A DNA stretch of 36,247 nucleotides, taken from NCBI GenBank assembly GCA_029239935.1, contig JARBTY010000012.1, positions 1 through 36,247 of the forward strand, in the 5' to 3' direction. This document shows positions 22,872 through 32,126 of the stretch, piece after piece. This DNA comes from Clostridia bacterium. GTDB taxonomy: Bacteria; Bacillota_A; Clostridia; Lachnospirales; Cellulosilyticaceae. The notes under the pieces were generated by a model, which was not told where the DNA came from, did no database searches, and saw only the letters and a program-made list of their open reading frames with translations. The number at the start of each line of letters is the position of its first letter. Positions within the stretch are counted from its first letter, which is position 1. A program made the translations under genes and the position numbers.

Positions 22872-23807
22872 ATGAATATTGTATTTATGGGAACACCAGA
22901 ATTTGCTGTTCCGACACTAGAGATGCTTATAAAGGAAAATCATTCTGTCTGTACGGTAGTTACACAGCCTGACAAGCCAAAAGGCAGAGGAAAAAAGGAA
23001 ATGATGCCACCGGTTAAGGAAACGGCTTTAAAATATGGTATTCCGGTTCTGCAGCCTGCCAGAATAAAAGGGGATGAAATATTTTATAAACACATACAAT
23101 CTTTAAATCCTGATGTTATAGTAGTTGTAGCATTTGGTCAGATACTTCCTAAAACAATACTGGATAGTCCAAGGTATGGATGCATTAATATTCATGGTTC
23201 GCTGCTCCCTAAATATAGAGGAGCAGCACCTATTCAATGGTCTGTGATTAATGGAGATGAGACAACGGGTGTTACCATTATGTATATGGATGAGGCAATG
23301 GATACAGGAGATATGATCCTAAAGAAAGAAATGCCTATCTTAAAAGAAGACACTTATGGAACACTCCATGATAAAATGAAATGGATAGGTGCCGAGGCAC
23401 TAAAAGAAGCATTGCCGATGATAGCAGCCGGCGGACAGACAAGACAAAAGCAAAATGACGATGAGAGTACCTATGCACCGATGATTAATAAGTCATTGGG
23501 AGAATTAAACTGGGGTCAATCCAGTCAGTCACTAGATGCTTTAATAAGAGGTCTGAACCCATGGCCAGTGGGTTATACGTATTATAAAGGGGAAGTTATT
23601 AAAATATGGCAGGCACGACCTATAGATGATACGTCCAAAAAAGCACCAGGGACAATCCTTAACGTGGATAAAAAAGGAATTTGTGTACAGACTGGTCAAG
23701 GGTGTCTTGTCATAGAAGAAATACAGATGCCAAATAAAAAACGTATGCCAGTATCAGAATATATTAAAGGGAACGTCATTGATCAAGGCATTATGTTTGG
23801 AATATAA
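22872..23807 (+). CDS. fmt: Methionyl-tRNA formyltransferase
   Basis: Fmt transfers a formyl group from 10-formyltetrahydrofolate to initiator Met-tRNA. At 311 residues it has the standard length. It shows VFMGTPEFAVPTLEMLI, the insertion loop TQPDKPKGRGKK and VVVAFGQILPKTIL. The catalytic segment NIHGSLLPKYRGAAPIQW has the conserved Asn, His and downstream Asp in MDTGDMI. The C-terminal OB-like tRNA-binding domain begins at about residue 205 (LIRGLNPWPVGYTYY). AGGAGG precedes the ATG by 7 nt. The adjacent def and fmt form the formylation-deformylation pair. Confidence 0.97.
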   Translation: MNIVFMGTPEFAVPTLEMLIKENHSVCTVVTQPDKPKGRGKKEMMPPVKETALKYGIPVLQPARIKGDEIFYKHIQSLNPDVIVVVAFGQILPKTILDSPRYGCINIHGSLLPKYRGAAPIQWSVINGDETTGVTIMYMDEAMDTGDMILKKEMPILKEDTYGTLHDKMKWIGAEALKEALPMIAAGGQTRQKQNDDESTYAPMINKSLGELNWGQSSQSLDALIRGLNPWPVGYTYYKGEVIKIWQARPIDDTSKKAPGTILNVDKKGICVQTGQGCLVIEEIQMPNKKRMPVSEYIKGNVIDQGIMFGI

Positions 23808-23826
23808 TCATTAAGGAGTGATTAAT

Positions 23827-24525
23827 ATGGGTTACTGGTTTTATGGTTATGGTAATGGAATTGTTTTGCTGATAGGTATTGTTATTGTAGTAATATCTTT
23901 ATATTCAAGTATGAAGGTGCAAAATACTTTTAATAAGTATTCAAAGCTCAGAACCTTATCAGGTTACAGCGGTGAAGAAGCAGCAAGGCGTATTCTAATG
24001 ATGAATAATATTAATATCCCAATTAAGCCAATAAGAGGTTCGATGACAGATTTTTACGATCCCATCAAAAAAGAGCTGGCACTTTCACAAACCGTGTATG
24101 GAGCCAATTCTATTTCAGCTCTTGGTGTAGCAGCTCATGAGGTGGGGCATGCCATTCAAGATGCAAATGACTATGCCTTTTTGAGAATGAGACATGCGAT
24201 TTACCCGGTAACGAGCTTTGCCAGCAGACTTTCTATGCCGCTTGTTTTCTTAGGGTTCATTAGTACAATACCCGTGTTTTTGCAAATAGGTATCATCTTA
24301 TTTGCTTTTACAACGCTTTTTGCGTTGGTCACACTTCCAGTAGAATTTGATGCATCAAAAAGGGCTTTGGTTAGTTTAGAAACCAGCGGTATATTGGGCC
24401 CTCAGGAATTAGAAGGGGCCAAAAAAGTACTTAATGCAGCAGCACTGACCTATGTGGCAGCTGCCATGGTATCTGTTTTATCTCTGCTAAGACTGATTTT
24501 AATGAGTAATAGAAGAAATGACTAA
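23827..24525 (+). CDS. YugP-type zinc metallopeptidase (membrane)
   Basis: A 232-residue membrane-embedded putative zinc peptidase of the Zn_peptidase_2 family (YugP in Bacillus). The HEVGH zinc motif occurs in GVAAHEVGHAIQDANDY, with a likely third ligand in the VEFDASKRAL segment further on. Membrane segments are predicted near residues 8-28 (GIVLLIGIVIVVISLYSS), about 115-175 (two spans) and the C-terminus. The ATG at 23827 has AAGGAG 8 nt upstream; the in-frame GTG at 23818 overlaps that site. The family often sits between fmt and rsmB in Clostridia; the substrate is unknown. Confidence 0.88.
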   Translation: MGYWFYGYGNGIVLLIGIVIVVISLYSSMKVQNTFNKYSKLRTLSGYSGEEAARRILMMNNINIPIKPIRGSMTDFYDPIKKELALSQTVYGANSISALGVAAHEVGHAIQDANDYAFLRMRHAIYPVTSFASRLSMPLVFLGFISTIPVFLQIGIILFAFTTLFALVTLPVEFDASKRALVSLETSGILGPQELEGAKKVLNAAALTYVAAAMVSVLSLLRLILMSNRRND

Positions 24526-24548
24526 AAGGCGCTTATCCAGCGTCTTTT
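24524..24548 (+). terminator. Terminator after the zinc peptidase gene
   Basis: AAAAGGCGCT (24524-24533) and AGCGTCTTTT (24539-24548) form a 10-bp stem (one G-T pair) with a 5-nt loop; the stop codon overlaps the 5' arm. Four T end it, so termination may be partial, allowing some readthrough into rsmB. Confidence 0.65.
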
Positions 24549-24601
24549 CTGTTATGTCTGATTGATAAAAAATAAAGTAGGACTTAAAGAGAGGATAAAA
24601 T

Positions 24602-25948
24602 ATGAACAATAAAAATGCACGGGAGCAAATAATAGATTTATTGATTGCTATAGAAAGGGATAAAAGCTATGCGCAGCTGGCCCTTAAAGAGGCGCTGAAA
24701 GATACGGACAGCAAAGACAAACCGTTTATCACGGAAGTCGTGTATGGCACCCTAAAGTATCAGCTGAAGCTAGATTATATCCTAGACAGCTTTTCTAAAA
24801 CCCCTGTCAGCAAGATGAAACCGCTCATAAGAAATATTCTCAGGATGGGAGTTTATCAAATCATGTATTTAGATAAAATCCCTGTGTCAGCGGCTATTAA
24901 TGAAGCAGTAAAAATCGTTAAAAAAAGAAAATTTGCTAACTTGTCAGGGTTTGTCAATGGGGTTTTGAGAACCATTGACCGCAATAAGGCATCCATAGCG
25001 TATCCTGATAAAGAAAAAGAACTTGAACAGTATTTAAGTGTGATGTATGCGATACCAAGCTGGATCATCAGGGAGTGGCTTGCCATGTATCCCGCTAAAA
25101 CAACAGAGCAAATAGCTGATGCGCTTAATAAAAGAGCCAGAGTGTGTATACGCATTAATCCTTTGTATACAACAAAAGAAGAAATAAAGCATTTGCTGGC
25201 AGAGGACCACATAAGCTGTGAAGAGGGGGCTCTTCTTGAGGAGGCGTTATATCTCAAAAATATAGACAGTCTGCAGAGTTTGAGTTCTTTTAAGAAGGGA
25301 CTGTGGACCGTGCAGGATGAAAGTGCAATGCTCGTTGCACATGTGGTCAATCCAAAGGCTGGCGATAAAGTTTTGGACATGTGCAGTGCACCGGGCGGCA
25401 AATCAATTCATATGGCAGAGCTTATGAACAATCAAGGGGAGATCATAAGTCTTGATGTCCATGAACACAAATTAGAACTTATTCGTCAAAATGCTGAAAG
25501 GATGGGGATAAACATTATTAAACCTATGCTGCAGGATGGTACGGTTTTGGAGCCGGATTTTGTGCAGGCTTTTGACAGAGTACTTTTGGATGCGCCTTGT
25601 TCAGGACTTGGCATCATCAAGCGTAAGCCGGATATACGCTATAATAAAAATCTCGAAGACCTCAAAGAGATTGCAAAGCTGCAAAAAAGATTAGTAGAGC
25701 AGGCCGTGAAATATATAAAAGAAGAAGGGGTCCTGGTATACAGTACCTGTACCCTTTCTAGACAAGAAAATCAGGACATGGTAGACTATATAACGAGCCA
25801 ATTAGGTTTAGAATTATCTGATATAGTAGATACTATACCTAGCAAGCTAAAATCCTATATAAAAAATAAAGGTATTCTTGAAGTGCTTCCTTTTGTAGCA
25901 GATACAGACGGGTTTTTTATAGCATGTTTTAAAAAGAAGAGGGCATAA
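24602..25948 (+). CDS. rsmB: 16S rRNA (cytosine-967-C5)-methyltransferase
   Basis: RsmB methylates C967 of 16S rRNA. The 448-residue protein has an N-terminal NusB-like RNA-binding domain (about residues 1-135, VVYGTLKYQLKLDYIL and INEAVKIVKKRK). The C-terminal SAM-dependent domain has VLDMCSAPGGKSIHMAE, the DAPCSGLG motif and YSTCTLSRQENQDMV, where the Cys of TCT is the nucleophile. GAGGA precedes the ATG. It is the first gene of the rsmB-rlmN-PP2C-kinase-rsgA-rpe-thiN series, with only 3 nt to rlmN. Confidence 0.95.
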   Translation: MNNKNAREQIIDLLIAIERDKSYAQLALKEALKDTDSKDKPFITEVVYGTLKYQLKLDYILDSFSKTPVSKMKPLIRNILRMGVYQIMYLDKIPVSAAINEAVKIVKKRKFANLSGFVNGVLRTIDRNKASIAYPDKEKELEQYLSVMYAIPSWIIREWLAMYPAKTTEQIADALNKRARVCIRINPLYTTKEEIKHLLAEDHISCEEGALLEEALYLKNIDSLQSLSSFKKGLWTVQDESAMLVAHVVNPKAGDKVLDMCSAPGGKSIHMAELMNNQGEIISLDVHEHKLELIRQNAERMGINIIKPMLQDGTVLEPDFVQAFDRVLLDAPCSGLGIIKRKPDIRYNKNLEDLKEIAKLQKRLVEQAVKYIKEEGVLVYSTCTLSRQENQDMVDYITSQLGLELSDIVDTIPSKLKSYIKNKGILEVLPFVADTDGFFIACFKKKRA

Positions 25949-25951
25949 GAT

Positions 25952-26989
25952 ATGAATGATATACAGAGTAAAGATTTAATAGAGCTGGAGGCGCTGATGG
26001 CTTCCTATGGGGAAAGTAAATTCAGAGCCAAACAGATTTTCGAGTGGCTGCATCAAAAGATGATATGGGATTACAGTGAGATGACCAATCTGTCTCAGGG
26101 ACTAAGAGAAAAACTAAAGAAAGATTATCCGCTTAATCATGTTAAGATTCTCAAAAAATATACTTCTGAGTTAGACGGAACGATAAAATACTTGTTTGAA
26201 ATGCAAGATTCACATATAATAGAAAGTGTTTTAATGAGATATAAGCATGGTAATTCAGTATGTATCTCTTCGCAAGTAGGCTGCAGGATGGGGTGTAGAT
26301 TTTGTGCATCAACCTTAGAAGGCCTCATCAGAAACCTTACACCAGGAGAGATGTTGGCGCAGGTTTATCTCATTCAGCAGGATATCAAAGAAAGAGTTTC
26401 AAATATTGTTATTATGGGAAGCGGAGAGCCACTTGAGAATCTAGACCTTACGATGCGGTTCGTACACCTTATTAACAGTCCATCGGGACAAAATGTTGGA
26501 CAAAGGCATATTACCTTATCTACTTGCGGGTTGGTACCGCAGATTTATGAGTTGGCTGACCAGATGTCACAAGTTACTTTGGCGATATCCCTTCATGCAC
26601 CTACAGATGAAAAAAGAAAAAGTATTATGCCTATAGCTAACAAATACACTATTGCTGAAATTTTAGAGGCATGCCGGTACTATATTCAGAAAACAGGCAG
26701 AAGGATTACCTTTGAATATGCACTTATGAGTGAACAAAATGATACTTCAGAGGATGCACGGTGCTTAGGTGAACTCTTAAAAGGCATGTTATGTCATGTC
26801 AATCTCATTCCGGTTAATAGGATTGAGGAAAGAGCGTATCAAGGCAGTGAGGCTCCCCGTATAGAAAAATTTATGAACATATTAAACGCGTATGCTATAC
26901 AAACAACTCTTCGTAGAAAGTTAGGAGCAGACATTGATGCAGCATGCGGACAACTACGAAATAGGTATATAAAAGAGCGAGGTGAATAG
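25952..26989 (+). CDS. rlmN: 23S rRNA A2503 / tRNA A37 C2-methyltransferase RlmN
   Basis: RlmN is a radical-SAM enzyme that installs m2A at 23S A2503 and in some tRNAs through a methyl-cysteine intermediate. The 4Fe-4S ligands are Cys111, Cys115 and Cys118 (CRMGCRFC). The C-terminal methyl-carrying Cys is Cys332 in DIDAACGQL. Other family blocks are MGSGEPLENLD, LSTCGLVPQI and LAISLHAPTDEKR. The length of 345 is normal. The ribosome-binding site AAGAAGAGGG lies in the rsmB end, and the downstream phosphatase starts 1 nt after its stop. Confidence 0.97.
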   Translation: MNDIQSKDLIELEALMASYGESKFRAKQIFEWLHQKMIWDYSEMTNLSQGLREKLKKDYPLNHVKILKKYTSELDGTIKYLFEMQDSHIIESVLMRYKHGNSVCISSQVGCRMGCRFCASTLEGLIRNLTPGEMLAQVYLIQQDIKERVSNIVIMGSGEPLENLDLTMRFVHLINSPSGQNVGQRHITLSTCGLVPQIYELADQMSQVTLAISLHAPTDEKRKSIMPIANKYTIAEILEACRYYIQKTGRRITFEYALMSEQNDTSEDARCLGELLKGMLCHVNLIPVNRIEERAYQGSEAPRIEKFMNILNAYAIQTTLRRKLGADIDAACGQLRNRYIKERGE

Positions 26990-26990
26990 C

Positions 26991-27749
26991 GTGATAGCTA
27001 TTGGCAAAGTAGATATTGGCAGGAAAAGAAAGAAAAATGAAGATGCCTTATTTGTATCGGATGATTCGGTAGGTATATTACCTAATTTGTATATCGTTGC
27101 AGATGGTATGGGTGGCCACAAAGCTGGAGGTACAGCCAGTAAGTTAGCTATAGAATCTTTTTGTGAGTATATAGCAAATCATGATGCGCTCCATATTAAA
27201 ACCCGGGAAGATGTGATGAGGCTTCTTAAAATGGGTATTTTGCACGCCAATCATATGATCCATGAAAAGGCATCTGGTGATGAAGCATACGGGGGTATGG
27301 GAACAACCTTTACGGCAGCGACCATTATAGAAGATATACTGTATTTAGCTCATGTAGGAGATACAAGACTGTACCTCGTAAATAGGGAGACTATTTTTCA
27401 GGCAACTACAGACCATTCTTTAGTTCAGGAGATGCTGGACAAAGGGTATATTTCGGAAAATGAAATGAATGAGCACCCGCAGCGCCACATTATTACCAGA
27501 GCTGTTGGTACATATGAAAAAGTAAAGATAGATACTTTGATGTATGACATAAGTACAGTGGAGTATATCGTACTATGTTCAGATGGCCTAACTTCCATGG
27601 TAGAAGACACTTTAATACACAAAATTGTATATGACTACCAAGAAAACATAGAGAAGATAGTAGATTGTCTGATTCAGGAAGCCAATGAACAAGGCGGACT
27701 AGATAATATAGCAGTTGTAATTGCAAAGAAATACGAGGTGAATAAATGA
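26991..27749 (+). CDS. PP2C-family Ser/Thr phosphatase (PrpC/Stp-like)
   Basis: It dephosphorylates proteins phosphorylated by the adjacent PASTA kinase. The 252-residue protein has the PP2C metal-binding motifs: RKKNEDALF, VADGMGGHKAGG, GMGTTFTAA, LAHVGDTRLYL, CSDGLTSMV and GGLDNIAVVI, all with conserved acidic residues. The start is GTG at 26991, 6 nt after GAGGTG (26979-26984); the alternative GTG at 26982 is part of that site. Its stop overlaps the kinase start in an ATGA, so phosphatase and kinase are translationally coupled. The pairing matches prpC-prkC of Bacillus. Confidence 0.95.
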   Translation: MIAIGKVDIGRKRKKNEDALFVSDDSVGILPNLYIVADGMGGHKAGGTASKLAIESFCEYIANHDALHIKTREDVMRLLKMGILHANHMIHEKASGDEAYGGMGTTFTAATIIEDILYLAHVGDTRLYLVNRETIFQATTDHSLVQEMLDKGYISENEMNEHPQRHIITRAVGTYEKVKIDTLMYDISTVEYIVLCSDGLTSMVEDTLIHKIVYDYQENIEKIVDCLIQEANEQGGLDNIAVVIAKKYEVNK

Positions 27750-29848
27750 TGATAACACCAGGAACCATATTAGGGGATCGCTATGAAATTATTGAAAAAA
27801 TAGGTGCAGGCGGTATGTCTATAGTCTATAAGGCAAAGTGCCATAGACTACAGCGGTATGTAGCTATTAAAGTATTGCGGGAAGAATTTGTAACAGATGA
27901 GGATTTTGTGGCTAAATTCAGGAAAGAAGCTTTAGCGGCGGCCAGTCTTTCTCACCCTAACATTGTGGGGATTTATGATGTAGGCAGTGACCATGATCTT
28001 CATTATATTGTTATGGAATATATAGAAGGCAAGACACTTAAAGAACTTATTGCCGAGGAAGGACCTTTTGAATCTAAAATGGTTTTAGACTTTGGTATGC
28101 AGATGGTGTCGGCGCTCAGACATGCCCATAGAAAGAAAATTATTCATAGGGATATTAAACCTCAAAATATACTAGTGACTCATGATCATGTACTCAAAGT
28201 AACTGATTTTGGTATTGCCAAAGCAGTAGATTCCTCCACAGTAGTTGCTACAGGAAACGCCATTGGTTCAGTGCATTATTTTTCTCCTGAACAGGCTAAA
28301 GGGAAATATGTGAATGAAACAAGTGATTTATACTCATGTGGTATCGTGCTCTTTGAACTGGCAACAAAAAAGCTGCCTTTTGAAGCAGATTCACATATCT
28401 CTATAGCGCTTAAGCATATCAATGAAGAGATGCCTAAACCCTCCGAGTTTAACCCAAACATTATGGCTAATTTAGAACAGCTTATTTTAAAGGCATCACA
28501 AAAAAGTCAGTCTGCCCGTTACCAAAATGCAGATGAAATGCTGAAGGATATGAAGGGAATAGCAGTAGATCCTCACTATATCGTAAGAAATGACGAAATT
28601 TTTGACCAGACCATACTCATGACAAATGTAGAGACAGAATATATACGCAGCAAAGGAAATGGTATCAATGCAGAAAAGATATCAGAGCCAGAAGAAGAGG
28701 AGGCGGATGTCTCCACACTCTATAAGGTACTAGTCAGCATTGGAGGAGTACTTGCCACATTGGTACTCATCTCTATTTTATCAGTTGCGCTTATCCTATG
28801 GCTGCCAGGAATGGGCAAGTCAAAGGACATTGTAGTCCCAAGCCTTACAGGCAAGACGGCAGAGGAAGCAAAAACCCTTCTAGAATCTTACAAACTCAAA
28901 TTGACAGTGGTAGGAGAAGAAGCTTCTAACGCAGCGCCGGTAGGAACTATTTTTAAACAAACACCTTTAGAAAATGACATTGTAAAGAAAAATACAGTGA
29001 TTGAGGTCACTCTTGTTAAAGAAGCCCTTTTGGAAGAGACAGAATCTGTGACGGTACCAGACGTTATTGGACTTGAAAGAAGTAAGGCAGAAGAACTGCT
29101 CGAAGAAAGAGGGTTTATGCTGCATGAGGCAGTGGGAGCTTATGATGATGTAGCAGAAGTAGGTACGGTCATCGATCAGACTCCAAGCCCCGAAGCCGCT
29201 GCAGACAAAGACACCAAGGTAACAATTACAGTAAGCAAAGGACCTCAAGTGGTACTTGTCAATGTCCCTAACTTAGCTAATATGACGGTTGCAAATGCAG
29301 AAATCAGCCTGCGCAATGAGAAATTAAGACTGGGCGCCCAAAAGACAGAAACCAGTGAAACGGTTGCAGAAGGACTTATTATTAGTCAAAGTGTTGCGCC
29401 TAACAAACAAGTGGAACAAGACAGCAAAATTGACATCGTTGTAAGCTCAGGTAAGCCCGCAGAAACGCCTGGGCAAACAAATGAACCAGGAGGGACAACC
29501 ACCCCTGATGACTCAGGACTTGTGACTAGGACATTTACTTTATACAATGTGCCTTCAGATAGTGAAGTAAAAGAGGTTTACCATGTTATGATTAAATTGA
29601 CTACAGGAGATGGTTCTAAAGTTGTGTTTGACCAGCAGGTTCAAAAGAGTCAAATGCCATTATCCATTCCTATAACAGGCAGAGGAAAAGGAACATTAGA
29701 GACTTATTTTGATGGCAGTACAATGCCATCTTATCAGGATGAATTTGAATCACTTCCGTTAGCAAATGGGTCAGCTGCAACAATGGATTTTGATAACAAA
29801 ATCATACCGCTAGAGCGCTATGAAGTTGCTTTTAACGAGGTGCAGTAG
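27746..29848 (+). CDS. prkC: Membrane Ser/Thr kinase with three PASTA repeats (PrkC/PknB-like)
   Basis: A Hanks-type kinase that senses muropeptides or lipid II and regulates growth, cell wall synthesis and germination in related bacteria. The kinase domain (about residues 12-270) has the glycine loop GAGGMSIVYKA, Lys42 in VAIKVL, the catalytic loop HRDIKPQN, DFG in VTDFGIAKA and the SPEQA segment. An acidic juxtamembrane region and one membrane span (about 328-352) follow. The outside part has three PASTA repeats (about 361-427, 434-503 and 504-572) and a Pro/Thr/Gly linker (about 574-590). A C-terminal domain of about 110 residues (VTRTFTLYNVPSDSEVKEVY onward) is not a PASTA repeat and I cannot name it. 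At 700 residues it is longer than typical three-PASTA kinases because of that domain. Confidence 0.95.
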   Translation: MMITPGTILGDRYEIIEKIGAGGMSIVYKAKCHRLQRYVAIKVLREEFVTDEDFVAKFRKEALAAASLSHPNIVGIYDVGSDHDLHYIVMEYIEGKTLKELIAEEGPFESKMVLDFGMQMVSALRHAHRKKIIHRDIKPQNILVTHDHVLKVTDFGIAKAVDSSTVVATGNAIGSVHYFSPEQAKGKYVNETSDLYSCGIVLFELATKKLPFEADSHISIALKHINEEMPKPSEFNPNIMANLEQLILKASQKSQSARYQNADEMLKDMKGIAVDPHYIVRNDEIFDQTILMTNVETEYIRSKGNGINAEKISEPEEEEADVSTLYKVLVSIGGVLATLVLISILSVALILWLPGMGKSKDIVVPSLTGKTAEEAKTLLESYKLKLTVVGEEASNAAPVGTIFKQTPLENDIVKKNTVIEVTLVKEALLEETESVTVPDVIGLERSKAEELLEERGFMLHEAVGAYDDVAEVGTVIDQTPSPEAAADKDTKVTITVSKGPQVVLVNVPNLANMTVANAEISLRNEKLRLGAQKTETSETVAEGLIISQSVAPNKQVEQDSKIDIVVSSGKPAETPGQTNEPGGTTTPDDSGLVTRTFTLYNVPSDSEVKEVYHVMIKLTTGDGSKVVFDQQVQKSQMPLSIPITGRGKGTLETYFDGSTMPSYQDEFESLPLANGSAATMDFDNKIIPLERYEVAFNEVQ

Positions 29849-29849
29849 T

Positions 29850-30743
29850 ATGTTACAAGGTACAATTATCAAAGGCATTGCAGGATTTTATTATGTCGAA
29901 TCTAATCAAACGATTTATGAATGTAAGGCCAGAGGCATATTCAGAAAAGATCACATTATCCCCATCATAGGGGATAATGTACTCATTAGCCTTGCCCATG
30001 AAGAAAATTCCCAGGATAAATATTTAGCAGCGACCATAGAAGAAATCTTAGAACGAAAAAATAGTTTGGTGAGACCTGCTGTTTGTAACGTAGACCAAGC
30101 GATTGTTATGTTTTCGGTGACCTATCCAGAGATTCATCTGGATCTTTTAGACCGCTTTTTAATCATGATTGAAAGAGAAAATATAGATCCCTATATCGTG
30201 CTTAATAAGATTGATGAAGGCAATGAGGAGAGTTATAGGTATATTATTGAGCGGTATGAAAAGGTTGGTTATGAGGTGATTTGCTTATCAGCCAAAATGG
30301 AAATAAACATTGAACGATTAAAGCCTAAACTTTATAATCAAACAACGGTCTTTGCAGGGCCTTCAGGTGTGGGCAAATCAACACTTTTAAATGCGCTAGA
30401 AAAAGGACTAAGTCTTGAGACCGGTAAGGTAAGTGAAAAGATTAAAAGAGGGAAGCATACCACAAGACATGTAGAGCTTATTCCGCTGACCACGGGAGGA
30501 TTTGTTGTAGATACTCCAGGTTTTACTTCTCTGCAATTAGAGGGTATTGATAAAGATGACTTAAAATATTATTTTAGAGAGTTCCGAAGTTTTGAAGGAC
30601 AGTGCAAGTTTACTGGGTGTTCCCATACCCATGAGCCAGGATGTGCGGTAAAGGAAGGTCTGAGCAAAGGTTCCGTTTTAAAAGAACGGTATGACAGTTA
30701 TGTAACTTATTATAATCAACTACGGGACATAAGGAGATGGTAA
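29850..30743 (+). CDS. rsgA: Ribosome small subunit-dependent GTPase RsgA
   Basis: RsgA is a circularly permuted GTPase for late 30S maturation (YloQ in Bacillus). The 297-residue protein has an N-terminal OB fold (LQGTIIKGIAGFYYVESN). The permuted G motifs are G4 VLNKIDE, G5 LSAKM, G1 AGPSGVGKSTLLN and G3 DTPGFTSL. The C-terminal zinc-binding motif is CKFTGCSHTHEPGC. The ATG at 29850 has GAGGTG 7 nt upstream; the frame extends back to 29820 inside the kinase but without a ribosome-binding site. It follows the kinase by 1 nt and precedes rpe by 1 nt, the prkC-rsgA-rpe-thiN order seen in Firmicutes. Confidence 0.96.
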   Translation: MLQGTIIKGIAGFYYVESNQTIYECKARGIFRKDHIIPIIGDNVLISLAHEENSQDKYLAATIEEILERKNSLVRPAVCNVDQAIVMFSVTYPEIHLDLLDRFLIMIERENIDPYIVLNKIDEGNEESYRYIIERYEKVGYEVICLSAKMEINIERLKPKLYNQTTVFAGPSGVGKSTLLNALEKGLSLETGKVSEKIKRGKHTTRHVELIPLTTGGFVVDTPGFTSLQLEGIDKDDLKYYFREFRSFEGQCKFTGCSHTHEPGCAVKEGLSKGSVLKERYDSYVTYYNQLRDIRRW

Positions 30744-30744
30744 C

Positions 30745-31410
30745 ATGATTCATTTAGCACCTTCAATATTATCAGCAGATTTTGCCAATTTGGAGAGAGA
30801 TATTAAAACAGTTGAAGAGGGCGGCGCAAAATACATCCATGTGGATGTTATGGATGGGCAATTTGTACCGAATATTACGCTTGGAGCACCTATTGCTAAG
30901 GCTATAAGAAAACATATAACGGGCATCATGGATGTGCACCTGATGGTAGAAGCGCCAGAGCGGTTTTTAGAGGACTTCAAAGCTGCTGGGGCAGATATAC
31001 TAACTGTTCATTTAGAGGCTACTAAGCATATTCACAGGGCCATACAGGCTATACATGACTTAGGTATGAAGGCAGGTGTATCCATCAATCCTGGAACGCC
31101 GGTCAGCAGCTTAGAACCGCTTATAGAAGACCTTGATTTGGTGCTTATTATGTCAGTAAACCCAGGTTTTGGCGGACAAAAATTTATTCCTTACTCACTT
31201 CAAAAATTACAGCAAGTTAAAGACATGAGTCAAAGGTGTTCAAAAGACTTACTGATAGAAGTTGACGGCGGCGTCAATTTAGGCAATGTAGAGCAAATCA
31301 TAGAGGCGGGAGCCAATCTTATCGTAGCAGGATCAAGCGTGTTTGATGGTACTCAGGCCAAAGAGAATACTCAAAATTTCGTAAACCTATTTAAGAAATA
31401 TGGAGTATAG
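30745..31410 (+). CDS. rpe: Ribulose-phosphate 3-epimerase
   Basis: Rpe interconverts ribulose 5-phosphate and xylulose 5-phosphate in the pentose phosphate pathway. The 221-residue TIM barrel shows LAPSILSADFANLE, YIHVDVMDGQFVPNITLG (metal-binding His and Asp), DVHLMVE, the VNPGFGGQKFIP phosphate loop and LLIEVDGGVN with the catalytic Asp. AAGGAG lies 6 nt upstream of its ATG, at the end of rsgA. thiN starts with no gap after its stop. Confidence 0.97.
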   Translation: MIHLAPSILSADFANLERDIKTVEEGGAKYIHVDVMDGQFVPNITLGAPIAKAIRKHITGIMDVHLMVEAPERFLEDFKAAGADILTVHLEATKHIHRAIQAIHDLGMKAGVSINPGTPVSSLEPLIEDLDLVLIMSVNPGFGGQKFIPYSLQKLQQVKDMSQRCSKDLLIEVDGGVNLGNVEQIIEAGANLIVAGSSVFDGTQAKENTQNFVNLFKKYGV

Positions 31411-32046
31411 ATGATGAAAACTTTAATCCTTACCAATGGGGAATATGGTGATTATTCGTTTTGTGAAACTCTATCAGTTTACGATTATATTATCTGTGCT
31501 GATAATGGGATGAAGCATGCCCGATACTTAGGCATCGAACCAGACTATATCGTAGGAGATTTTGACAGTACGGATCCAAAGGATTTGGCGTATTTTAAAA
31601 TGAAAAATGTTCCGGTACACACACTGCCAGCTATGAAAGACGAGACCGATACCGAAATTGCACTAGACAAAGCCATAGAGGCAGGAGCTGATGTGATAGA
31701 TATTTATGGGGGAGTCGGTTCCAGGCTAGACCATACACTCGCCAATGTACACCTGCTTTATAAAGCGCTGAAACAAGGGGTAAGGGTGCGATTGCTGAAT
31801 GCATGTAATACAGTGTGGCTTGTTGATAAGTGGACTGAAATAACGGGGCAGGCGGGGGATATTGTCAGCCTTCTGCCTTTTAGTGAGTTAGTAACTGGCA
31901 TTTCCACGACTGACTTAGGTTATCCGCTCAAAAACGCCAGCTTCACAGCAGGTAAACCCTACGGCGTAAGTAACTATATGGTAGCAGATAAGGCTAGTAT
32001 TTCAGTTGAGAGCGGCGTGCTTGTTGTGATAAAAGCAAAAGATTGA
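31411..32046 (+). CDS. thiN: Thiamine pyrophosphokinase
   Basis: ThiN transfers pyrophosphate from ATP to thiamine to give thiamine diphosphate, the cofactor used by DXS and Rpe-linked transketolase. The 211-residue protein has CADNGMKHARYLGIEPDYIVGDFDS near the N-terminus (given here as the CADNG and VGDFDS motifs), KDETDTEIALDKAIEAGA and the IYGGVGSRLDHTLANV motif. A C-terminal thiamine-binding beta domain contains LLPFSELVTGISTTDL and KPYGVSNYM. Two adjacent ATG codons at 31411 and 31414 are both possible starts. It closes the rsmB-thiN series before a strong terminator. Confidence 0.94.
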   Translation: MMKTLILTNGEYGDYSFCETLSVYDYIICADNGMKHARYLGIEPDYIVGDFDSTDPKDLAYFKMKNVPVHTLPAMKDETDTEIALDKAIEAGADVIDIYGGVGSRLDHTLANVHLLYKALKQGVRVRLLNACNTVWLVDKWTEITGQAGDIVSLLPFSELVTGISTTDLGYPLKNASFTAGKPYGVSNYMVADKASISVESGVLVVIKAKD

Positions 32047-32055
32047 TTAAAAAAT

Positions 32056-32077
32056 GAGCCTAACGGGCTCTTTTTTT
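32056..32077 (+). terminator. Intrinsic terminator after thiN
   Basis: GAGCC (32056-32060) and GGCTC (32066-32070) form a GC-rich stem with a 5-nt loop followed by seven T, starting 10 nt after the thiN stop. Confidence 0.85.
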
Positions 32078-32126
32078 AGATGGAAGAATATTATAATAAT
32101 AGAAGAAGTAAACTAAGAAGGGTAAA

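Noticed and set aside
24856..25401. 181-codon open frame on the minus strand inside rsmB
   Set aside because: It mirrors rsmB codons, has low-complexity Ser/Leu composition, and has no ribosome-binding site or family match.
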